Shown here in pieces: positions 16,294-23,139 of a DNA stretch of 24,674 bases. Each line of letters begins with the position of its first letter. Positions within the stretch are counted from its first letter, which is position 1. Source of the DNA: JAABRU01 sp050180235 (lineage in GTDB: Bacteria > Desulfobacterota > Desulfobacteria > Desulfobacterales > Desulfococcaceae); the NCBI GenBank assembly GCA_050180235.1, contig JBFXEJ010000100.1, positions 1 through 24,674 of the forward strand. Reading direction: 5' to 3'. Both the position numbers and the translations under genes were made by a program. A model generated the notes under the pieces. That model made no database searches. It saw only the letters and a program-made list of their open reading frames with translations, and was not told the DNA's origin.

Positions 16294-17126
16294 CCGGGGA
16301 TATCTCCTTTTTCTGTGTCCGGACGCAGGATGATGAGGACTTCCTCTATTTTTTCAAAGTCAGCAAAGGGGATGACTTTGATTTTGTGGAAGATGCCGGA
16401 GGAGACAGGCATGACTTCCGCGACGCGGCCCAAGCGCAGTCCTTTGGGGAAGATGCCGTCAAGTCCGGAGGAAATGAGGATATCATCTTCGCGTATTTCA
16501 TGGCGGCGCAGGACATATTCACAGGTGCACAGACCCGCGGATTCGCCGCGGACAATGCCGCGGGCGCGGGTTCTCTGCACCATCGCGTCTACTGCGCTGT
16601 TTGGGGCCGCCAGGAGCAGTACCCGGGCGTAATGTTCCGTGACATGGGAGATCAGACCTGCCGCGCCTTCAGGAACCACGACCGGCTGTCCTTTGCGCAC
16701 ACCGTCGGCTTTTCCCCTGTTTACGGTCAGGCCCGTGTACCAGTGGGAGGGGTCCCGTGCGATCACCTCGGCCGCCAGCACAGGGTCATCCATAGTTCTG
16801 CGCAGGAGGAGGAGTTCCCGGAAGCGTTCATTGGCCAGCTCCATTTCCATACACCGGCTCTGGCGGTTTTCGGCCAGGCGCAGTGCGGTGCGGAGGCTGC
16901 GGTTTTCGTCTGAGACCGAAACGAGCGCGAAGTAGCGGATCCAGCAGTCTCTGACCTTTCTGAGTGCGGCATCGGCATATTCCTGAAAAGGCGAAACAAG
17001 GGGCATGACGGTTTCCCCGGTTCCGGGGGGGAAGTCCGGGTGCCGCACTGCATAGAGAAGAAAAGCCGCATTGAACAGAACACAGACAAGAAATGCCGCA
17101 ATCAGCACGGTCCGGTGTGTGAACAT
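16290..17126 (-). CDS. mreC: Rod shape-determining protein MreC
   Basis: Bitopic periplasmic protein that scaffolds PBP2/RodA. The 278 residues have an N-terminal membrane helix (about 7-27), a coiled coil (about 65-105, ending LANERFRELLLLRR) and the double beta-barrel domain, with the family motif ARDPSHWYTGLTVNRGKADGVRKGQPVV and a later SSGLDGIFPKGLRLGRV. It lies 5 nt after mreB and overlaps mreD. Confidence 0.97.
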   Translation of the reverse strand: MFTHRTVLIAAFLVCVLFNAAFLLYAVRHPDFPPGTGETVMPLVSPFQEYADAALRKVRDCWIRYFALVSVSDENRSLRTALRLAENRQSRCMEMELANERFRELLLLRRTMDDPVLAAEVIARDPSHWYTGLTVNRGKADGVRKGQPVVVPEGAAGLISHVTEHYARVLLLAAPNSAVDAMVQRTRARGIVRGESAGLCTCEYVLRRHEIREDDILISSGLDGIFPKGLRLGRVAEVMPVSSGIFHKIKVIPFADFEKIEEVLIILRPDTEKGDIPG

Positions 17127-17131
17127 GTTTT

Positions 17132-18175
17132 TTAATGAATGACAACCTGTTTGAGGATTTCAATATTGTCCAGGGTCATGCCGGAGCCCAGTGCCACAGT
17201 GGAAAGGGGATCGTCTGCAACTGTGATGGGCAGTCCGGTTTCCTCCCGGAGAAGTCTGTCAAGGTTTTTGAGCTGTCCGCCTCCGCCGGTGAGGACTATG
17301 CCGCGATCCACGATGTCTGCCGAGAGTTCTGGCGGGGTCTGTTCCAGAGCTATCTTGACGGTTTCCACAATGGCATCGATCTGTTCGGAGATGGCAAAGC
17401 GGATTTCCTCGGTGTTCACAGTAAGGATTTTGGGAATGCCGGAGACCAGGTCACGCCCCTTGATTTCCATGGTCTCGAGTTCGTTGGGGTCAGGATAGGC
17501 ATTGCCGATGCCGGTTTTGACGTTTTCGGCTGTGCGCTCGCCGATAAGCAGGTTGTATTTTCGTTTGATGTACTGGATGATGGCTGCATCCATTTTGTCT
17601 CCGGCAACGCGTATGGAGCGGCTGTAGACGATGCCCGCGAGGGATATGACTGCAACCTCGGTTGTGCCGCCGCCGATGTCAACAACCATGTTGCAGGTGG
17701 GTTCGGTGATGGGCAGTCCTGCGCCGATGGCCGCTGCCATAGGTTCCTCTATGAGGAAGACTTCGCGGGCGCCGGCTGATTCTGCGGATTCCTTTACGGC
17801 CCGCTTTTCCACCTGTGTGATGCCGGAGGGTACGGCTATGATGATGCGGGGCCGGACAAAGGTGCGGCGGTTGTGCACCTTGTGGATGAAGTGGCGGATC
17901 ATGGCCTCTGTTACCTCAAAGTCGGCTATGACGCCATCCCGCATGGGACGGATGGCCACGATATTGCCGGGGGTGCGTCCCAGCATGTTCTTTGCATCCA
18001 GACCCACGGCCAGAATGCGGTTCTTGTAGCGGTTGTCTGTGCGCACGGCCACCACAGACGGTTCACTTAACACAATCCCCCTGCCTTTGACGTAGACCAG
18101 GGTATTGGCCGTGCCCAGGTCAATGGCCAGGTCATTGGAAAAAACTCCCAGAAAAGCATCTATAAAAAGACTCAT
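17132..18175 (-). CDS. mreB: Actin-like cell shape protein MreB
   Basis: Cytoplasmic actin homologue that forms membrane-bound filaments and directs the elongation machinery. The 347 residues contain phosphate-1 (DLGTANTLVYVKG, near residue 19), phosphate-2 (VVDIGGGTTEVAVISL, near 165) and the adenosine-loop VLTGGGGQLKNLDRLL near 290. The N-terminal MSLFIDAFLGVF is amphipathic and suits membrane binding. GAGGAAAT precedes the ATG. It is the first gene of the cluster; an 11-bp hairpin lies in its leader. Confidence 0.99.
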   Translation of the reverse strand: MSLFIDAFLGVFSNDLAIDLGTANTLVYVKGRGIVLSEPSVVAVRTDNRYKNRILAVGLDAKNMLGRTPGNIVAIRPMRDGVIADFEVTEAMIRHFIHKVHNRRTFVRPRIIIAVPSGITQVEKRAVKESAESAGAREVFLIEEPMAAAIGAGLPITEPTCNMVVDIGGGTTEVAVISLAGIVYSRSIRVAGDKMDAAIIQYIKRKYNLLIGERTAENVKTGIGNAYPDPNELETMEIKGRDLVSGIPKILTVNTEEIRFAISEQIDAIVETVKIALEQTPPELSADIVDRGIVLTGGGGQLKNLDRLLREETGLPITVADDPLSTVALGSGMTLDNIEILKQVVIH

Positions 18176-18192
18176 ATTTCCTCATAGCCGGG

Positions 18193-18217
18193 TGCGGAAG
18201 AGCCGGGCTCTTCCGCA
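18193..18217 (-). promoter_or_regulatory. Hairpin in the mreB leader
   Basis: TGCGGAAGAGC (18193-18203) and GCTCTTCCGCA (18207-18217) form a perfect 11-bp stem with a 3-nt loop, ending 17 nt upstream of the mreB ATG. No T-run follows, so it is not a standard terminator. It may modulate translation or stability of the mre transcript, or act as a palindromic protein site on DNA. Confidence 0.5.
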
Positions 18218-18575
18218 TTGTCCCATTTTTAAATTTTCCTGCGGCAGACCCGGATTTTTCAGACCGGTGACGGCTCAAAAAAAACCGGGAATAAACAAAA
18301 ACAGAAGATGACAGTATATTCAATTTCTTAACTGCCTGAAACAATGCCTCTCCTGACCAGACTCAATACCGGAGCCCGGTGGCATTACGGAAACAGCCGG
18401 GCCCAGGTGAACAGGATAAAATCCGAACCGGACTATCCGCGTCTGACCGGGTGATGCCGGCCCTGGCAACTGTATTTCCTGACGGCAGATCCGGATGCAT
18501 CATTATAGGGCAAAGATAAAACGCCCCGGTCCGCATCAGATCCGGAAAGAATCGGTTATCAGAAATATCAGTTTA
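18218..18575. other. Intergenic region between mreB and the serine hydrolase gene
   Basis: No gene is recognisable. On the minus strand TATACT (18313-18318) could be a -10 box for mreB, though its -35 (TTTCAG-like) is poor. A GC-rich part (about 18370-18500) has partial dyads such as GCCCGG/CCGGGC but matches no RNA family I can name. No clear terminator follows the serine hydrolase gene. Confidence 0.4.
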
Positions 18576-19694
18576 TTACAAGTATAAAATTTCCTGACTC
18601 TCTCTTTTTAAAAATGTGTCCATTTTCAGAGCCTCCATCACTGCATTATGGATGAGCGGTCTGAATGCCCTGATGCGGATATTTTTCCGGGATGGATGCA
18701 CACGGTTGCTGAGAAGTATTACGGTCACGGCGCGATCCAAATCCATCCAGAAAGATGTGCCGGTGAATCCCAGATGTCCCGCGGTATTGGCGGAAAAAAA
18801 TCTTCCGCACGAGGGTTCAGTCCCCGATGGCCTGTCAAAACCGGGACAGCGGCCGGTGTTTCCGAAGGGGGAAAAAAAATATCCTGCCGTGTTTTTTGAA
18901 AAAAGGCCGTCACGCCGGATGCCTGCCCGGCATTCAAACAGGTGATGCAGCAGACGGAACACTTCTTCCGCTGTTCCGAAAAGACCGGCATGCGCGGCCA
19001 CCCCGCCTGCGGCCCAGGCATTTTCATCATGGACTTCTCCTTCCAGAAGCCGCCCGCGCCAGTGGCAGATTTCGGTTGCAGCAAAACTGCCTGTACGGGG
19101 AAAGAGATTATTCTGAAAAAAAAGGTTTTTAAGCCCGGCAGGCCCGTACACACTTTGCTGCAGAAAGCGATCCAGTGGCATACCCGCAATCCTTTCGATC
19201 ACCCATTCCAGCATCATGAATCCCAAATCACTGTAAAGGGTTTTCTCTTCCGGATGATATGCCAGAGGTTCCATCACAAGCATTTCCCGAAGAGCGGTCT
19301 TCCGCATTTCAGCGGGGACTGTATCCAGCCGGAGATAATAGGGTCTGTGGTCAGGAAATCCGGCGCTGTGCACAAGCAGATGAATTATCTGTATGCACGC
19401 CTTATCGGTTCCCGCGAGTTCGGGAAGACAGGTTTCAAGACTGCCCTTCATATCAATCAGCCCCGCATCTGAGAGTTTCATCACGGCAGGAACTGCCGCC
19501 AGCGATTTGGTCAGGGAGGCCAGATCAAAGATTGTATCGGTTGCCATTTTCCGGTCTGTAAAAAGATTGGCAAGTCCGCAGGCATGAAGAAGGCGAATCT
19601 TCCCTTCCACAGCCACCAGCAGCACTGCACCGGGAAAAACCTTTTCCCGGACAGCCCATTCCAGAAGATTTGTGACTCTTTCCATATTTTTCAT
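18576..19694 (-). CDS. Beta-lactamase-fold serine hydrolase (class C / esterase-like)
   Basis: Member of the large serine beta-lactamase/PBP-like family (Pfam Beta-lactamase type), which includes DD-peptidases and esterases; the substrate cannot be read from sequence. The 372 residues carry SLTK at 60-63 (nucleophile Ser60 and Lys63), YSD at 154-156 (the YxN position) and HLGFTGTSFW at 307-316 (the KTG-equivalent HTG motif, with Leu for Thr). The segment VHDENAWAAGGVAAHAGLFG (from about 221) is a typical family signature. No signal peptide is seen, so a cytoplasmic role in muropeptide recycling is plausible. Its ATG overlaps the stop of the upstream peptidase gene by 4 nt. Confidence 0.9.
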   Translation of the reverse strand: MKNMERVTNLLEWAVREKVFPGAVLLVAVEGKIRLLHACGLANLFTDRKMATDTIFDLASLTKSLAAVPAVMKLSDAGLIDMKGSLETCLPELAGTDKACIQIIHLLVHSAGFPDHRPYYLRLDTVPAEMRKTALREMLVMEPLAYHPEEKTLYSDLGFMMLEWVIERIAGMPLDRFLQQSVYGPAGLKNLFFQNNLFPRTGSFAATEICHWRGRLLEGEVHDENAWAAGGVAAHAGLFGTAEEVFRLLHHLFECRAGIRRDGLFSKNTAGYFFSPFGNTGRCPGFDRPSGTEPSCGRFFSANTAGHLGFTGTSFWMDLDRAVTVILLSNRVHPSRKNIRIRAFRPLIHNAVMEALKMDTFLKRESQEILYL

Positions 19695-20611
19695 ATCCGG
19701 ATGCCGGGCTCCGGGGCGCCCGAATCCTGAAAAAACAGTACAGTCCTGTCCGTATCCATTTCTGCCCTCAGTCCCAGAGGCAAAGTAATGTTACCGGGGC
19801 AATGTCCGAATTTGAATCCGGCCATCACGGGCATTTCACAATCCTTAAAAACATCCTTTATTATATTGCGGATCTCCGCATCCGGGCCGCAGTTTTCAAA
19901 GGATCCCAGAATAAGTCCCCTAATCCCGGAGAAACATCCGCTGAGTTTCATCTGGGTAAGCATCCGGTCAATTTTGTACGGGGGTTCGTTCCAATCCTCC
20001 AGGATGACGATCTGCCCCTTAAAAAAGGGCTGAAAAGCTGTCCCGGTCAGATGGCAGAGAGTGGCCAGATTTCCGCCGGAAACAATGCCGGAGGCTCTGC
20101 CGGGACTGAGTACCACTGCATTTTCCGGATATATCCGCAATATCCGTTCCCCCCTGACTGCACACAATAATGCATCCAGGGATTCCCCCTCATACAGTGT
20201 GGACAGCACAGGGCCGTGAAAACACACCATCCCGCACTGATTCTGAAAAAATGACAGCAGTGCGGTGATGTCGCTGAATCCGGCAAATATCTTGGGATGC
20301 CTGCGGATACTTTCCCTGTCCAGCAGGGGCAGTATGCGCATGGACCCGTAACCGCCCCTGGCACAGAAGATGGCCTTTACCGCATCATCTGCAAACAGCC
20401 TGTTGATGATTCCGGCCCGGTGCGCATCTGTTCCGGCAAGATAGCTGTTTTTTTCAAACAGCCCATCCGGGATGAGTACGGAGTAACCGGCAGATTCCAG
20501 AAGACGCCCGCCCTGCTCCACATCCATCCTGTCACAGGGGCCTGCCGGGGCCGCAATGCCTATGATATCTCCCGGAAGCAAAGGTTCCGGTATCCTGTAT
20601 TCCGCTTCCAT
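19691..20611 (-). CDS. LD-carboxypeptidase family protein (peptidase S66)
   Basis: S66 serine peptidases remove the terminal D-alanine from recycled tetrapeptides (LdcA) or cleave microcin C-type substrates (MccF). The 306 residues show ARGGYGSMRILPLLD (84-98), the nucleophile in GFSDITAL (Ser113), Glu205 in LEDWNEPPYKIDRML and His270 in FKFGHCPGN, the expected Ser-Glu-His triad. There is no signal peptide, matching cytoplasmic LdcA. It starts at an ATG behind AGGTG and is coupled to the serine hydrolase gene downstream. Its promoter is interleaved with that of tRNA-Pro. Confidence 0.94.
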   Translation of the reverse strand: MEAEYRIPEPLLPGDIIGIAAPAGPCDRMDVEQGGRLLESAGYSVLIPDGLFEKNSYLAGTDAHRAGIINRLFADDAVKAIFCARGGYGSMRILPLLDRESIRRHPKIFAGFSDITALLSFFQNQCGMVCFHGPVLSTLYEGESLDALLCAVRGERILRIYPENAVVLSPGRASGIVSGGNLATLCHLTGTAFQPFFKGQIVILEDWNEPPYKIDRMLTQMKLSGCFSGIRGLILGSFENCGPDAEIRNIIKDVFKDCEMPVMAGFKFGHCPGNITLPLGLRAEMDTDRTVLFFQDSGAPEPGIRI

Positions 20612-20646
20612 CTCCGCACCTGATCCAAAATAAAATGCAAATCCGC

Positions 20647-20675
20647 AAAATAGATTATTGACACGGCAGAGTCAA
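20647..20675 (-). promoter_or_regulatory. Promoter of the peptidase-serine hydrolase operon
   Basis: On the minus strand TTGACT (20670-20675) and TATTTT (20647-20652) are 17 bp apart. Transcription would begin near 20640, about 30 nt before the peptidase ATG. The -35 box lies inside the spacer of the tRNA promoter on the other strand. Confidence 0.55.
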
Positions 20676-20686
20676 GCTGATATATA
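20658..20686 (+). promoter_or_regulatory. Promoter of tRNA-Pro
   Basis: TTGACA (20658-20663) and TATATA (20681-20686) with a 17-bp spacer. The start would fall near 20693, about nine bases before the mature tRNA. It overlaps the divergent peptidase promoter almost completely. Confidence 0.7.
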
Positions 20687-20701
20687 GAATGAAAATTGTG
20701 T

Positions 20702-20778
20702 CGGGGCGTAGCGCAGTCTGGTAGCGCACTTGAATGGGGTTCAAGGGGCCGGAGGTTCAAATCCTCTCGCCCCGACCA
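20702..20778 (+). tRNA. tRNA-Pro (anticodon GGG)
   Basis: The 77 bases fold as a complete cloverleaf: acceptor CGGGGCG/CGCCCCG, D stem GCGC/GCGC with loop AGTCTGGTA, anticodon stem CTTGA/TCAAG with loop ATGGGGT (anticodon GGG at 20736-20738), T stem GGAGG... with TTCAAAT loop, and a genome-encoded CCA end. It reads CCC and CCU proline codons. A promoter lies just upstream and an intrinsic terminator 16 nt downstream. Confidence 0.97.
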
Positions 20779-20793
20779 TAATCAGAGCATCAC

Positions 20794-20829
20794 AACGGGA
20801 CAGCAGTCATGCTTTCCCGTTTTTTTTTA
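20794..20829 (+). terminator. Rho-independent terminator of tRNA-Pro
   Basis: AACGGGA (20794-20800) pairs with TCCCGTT (20815-20821), with an inner AGCA-GTCA-TGCT hairpin, followed by a run of T to 20829. It ends the tRNA transcript 36 nt before the next start codon; the downstream gene would need its own promoter or read-through. Confidence 0.9.
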
Positions 20830-20864
20830 TATGCCGGACAGAAATACCGGAAAGTGCAGGTGAT

Positions 20865-23048
20865 ATGCCAGAAAAAGCTCACAAATCCGGACTGTTCCTC
20901 ATCGGATGCATTTCCATCCCCGCACAGGTGATTCTTCTCCGGGAACTGAACGCTGCTTTTTACGGTGTGGAACTCATCTGCATCCTTGCGATGGGAGTCT
21001 GGCTTTTCTGGACAGCCGTCGGAGCAGTGGCAGGCAGAAAAAACCATACTCCATCTGAAAAAGCACTGCACTGCCTTTTTCTCCTCTTTGCCCTTTTTCT
21101 GCCTCCGGAACTCCTCCTGATCCGCTTCGCCCGTGTTCTGTCCGGCGGAGTGGCCGGAACTTACCTGTCTTTCGGAAAACAGATGACTGTTATTTTTCTC
21201 AGTCTTCTGCCCGCGGGGTTTCTGACCGGTCTGCTTTTTCAGTGGGCAGCAAAACGCTTTGTGTCCGGAAACCGGACTCTGGCCCTGGCCTATGCCCTTG
21301 AAAGTGCCGGAGGACTGATCGGGGGACTGGCTTCGGCTCTTTTCCCCTTATTGGGCATCAGCAATTTCACAGCTTCCCTTATCTGCGCAATGGTTTCGGC
21401 AGGAGCAGCATTACTCTCTCCGCCTTTTTCCGAAAAAATCAGACATGGCAGAAATTTTCCGGTCCCTGTTTTCATTTTTCTGCTGTTCATATTATATCTG
21501 TCCCCCCGTGCTGATGAATTCATACACCGGCTCCTGCACCCTGATATGCTCACCGTTCAGGATTCCCCTTACGGAAGGATTCGGATTTCTGTCCAATCCG
21601 GACTGTATTCTGTTTTTGAAAATGACGCTCTCCTTTTTGATAGCGAAAGCACAGGCCCGGAAGAACTGGTTCATCCGGCCGCCCTGCAGTGCGACAGTCC
21701 GGAAAGAGTGCTGATTGCCGGGGGCGGCTTCAGCGGCATTGCAGGAGAAATCATCAGACACGGGCCGCAGCATCTGGACATAGCGGAAATCAACCCTGTG
21801 CTGGCCAAAACCGTCCGGAAACACCTGCCAGCCGACTTCACATCCTTTCTGCACTCCCCCCGCGTCTTCCTGCACCATACGGATCCCCGGCAGTTTCTGA
21901 AACATGCTCTTCCCTATGATCTGATCCTGTCCGGCTGTCCGGAACCGGATTCAGGACAGAGCAGCCGCTTTTACACCCTTGAGTTTTTTCAGATCTGCGC
22001 GCACAAACTCAAACCCGGCGGGGTGCTGGCCTTCCGTCTGGCCTCTTCGGAAAATCTCTGGACACCTTCCCTGAGAATGCGCAACGCCGCTGTTTATACA
22101 GCCCTCCGATCCGTATTTGCAGATGTCCTGGTTCTGCCCGGAACCATGAACACTGTCATGGCCTCAAATCAGCAACTGATCCGGAAACCGGAAACACTGA
22201 TCAGCCGTTTCCGTAAACGGCAGCCAAATACCCGTCTGGTCACGCCGGACTTTATCCGCTATCTGTACACCAACGACCGTTTTTCCGCAATAGCTGATGA
22301 TCTGGCAGGTCAGAAAAGTGATCCCGGCACAGATTTCCGCCCCATCTGCTATCAGTACACCGGACTGATCTGGATGTCCAGATTTATTCCCTCCCTGATT
22401 CACAGGGATATATCCTCCCTGTCCGCATTTCCGCGGGAATCCGGCAGAAATCTGCTGTACGGTTTCGGCTTTATTGTCTTCGGGCTGATGGTTTGCATGG
22501 GAAAGATCCTTCCGGCTTTCGGAAAATCCCTCCGGGTATTTCTGGCTGCTTTTGCCGCAATGGTCATGGAAAGTGTTTTCATTCTCCGTTACCAGGCCCA
22601 AAGCGGGGCAATGTTCCTGCATATCGGGATTCTGCTAATGATTTTCATGGCAGGCCTGGCGGCCGGCTCCCTGTCCATGACAAAATTTGCACAAATACGC
22701 ATATCCGGCAATGTCAGGAAACAGACCGGACGCTGCCTGCTTATCGGATTTGCACTTCTCTGCCTCATATTCCAGAAAATTCTTCCCCGCGAGGCAGCAG
22801 GGGGAATTTGCCTCATATCGGTTTTCCTGTTTCTGACCGCATTTCTTCTTTCCGCTGTTTTTGCCTGGACAGGTCTGTCTGATCCGGCAGCACAGCGGGA
22901 TCTCATCTCCCCCCTTTATGCTGCTGACCTGCTTGGAGCCTGCCTGGGCTCAATGGCCGGCAGTCTTTTTCTGATTCCTTTCCTGGGAATGATGCCCGCG
23001 GCCGCTTTCATGGCAGTACTTTTACTGGCAGCAGCGGTTTCTCCATGA
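20865..23048 (+). CDS. Membrane protein with a spermidine-synthase-like domain
   Basis: Polytopic protein with a central methyltransferase-fold domain, of the type often called fused MFS/spermidine synthase. The ATG at 20865 gives 727 residues; longer frames would run back into the tRNA. Several membrane helices occupy about 8-215 and about 555-725. The middle shows VQDSPYGRIRI (231-241), EELVHPAAL (266-274), the nucleotide loop GGGFSG (286-291), acidic Glu308 and TDPRQFL (339-345). Where true spermidine synthases have YDxIIxDxxDP, this protein reads YDLILSGCPEP (351-361): the catalytic Asp is Gly357. Aminopropyl transfer is therefore doubtful; the substrate is unknown. Start supported only by a weak AGGTGA site. 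Confidence 0.8.
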   Translation: MPEKAHKSGLFLIGCISIPAQVILLRELNAAFYGVELICILAMGVWLFWTAVGAVAGRKNHTPSEKALHCLFLLFALFLPPELLLIRFARVLSGGVAGTYLSFGKQMTVIFLSLLPAGFLTGLLFQWAAKRFVSGNRTLALAYALESAGGLIGGLASALFPLLGISNFTASLICAMVSAGAALLSPPFSEKIRHGRNFPVPVFIFLLFILYLSPRADEFIHRLLHPDMLTVQDSPYGRIRISVQSGLYSVFENDALLFDSESTGPEELVHPAALQCDSPERVLIAGGGFSGIAGEIIRHGPQHLDIAEINPVLAKTVRKHLPADFTSFLHSPRVFLHHTDPRQFLKHALPYDLILSGCPEPDSGQSSRFYTLEFFQICAHKLKPGGVLAFRLASSENLWTPSLRMRNAAVYTALRSVFADVLVLPGTMNTVMASNQQLIRKPETLISRFRKRQPNTRLVTPDFIRYLYTNDRFSAIADDLAGQKSDPGTDFRPICYQYTGLIWMSRFIPSLIHRDISSLSAFPRESGRNLLYGFGFIVFGLMVCMGKILPAFGKSLRVFLAAFAAMVMESVFILRYQAQSGAMFLHIGILLMIFMAGLAAGSLSMTKFAQIRISGNVRKQTGRCLLIGFALLCLIFQKILPREAAGGICLISVFLFLTAFLLSAVFAWTGLSDPAAQRDLISPLYAADLLGACLGSMAGSLFLIPFLGMMPAAAFMAVLLLAAAVSP

Positions 23049-23055
23049 AAACATT

Positions 23056-23084
23056 TTGACAACAGCGGCTGTCCGCTGTAAAGT
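23056..23084 (+). promoter_or_regulatory. Promoter of the pentapeptide-repeat gene with a dyad in its spacer
   Basis: TTGACA (23056-23061) and TAAAGT (23079-23084) are 17 bp apart. The spacer is almost entirely the inverted repeat ACAGCGG-CTGT-CCGCTGT (23062-23079). A third ACAGCGG stands at 23125-23131, next to the ribosome site. Arrangement suggests a repressor operator; this is inference. Confidence 0.55.
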
Positions 23085-23139
23085 GTATATTTATACATTC
23101 CAAGTAAAAAAAACAGCTTGTATTACAGCGGAGCGAGCG

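Noticed and set aside
18345..18540. Possible riboswitch (cobalamin-like GGTGAA...AATCC look)
   Set aside because: The conserved core boxes of cobalamin riboswitches are missing and no transport or biosynthesis gene lies downstream on that strand.
20560..20760. 66-residue minus-strand frame
   Set aside because: Overlaps the tRNA-Pro gene, both promoters and the start of the S66 peptidase.
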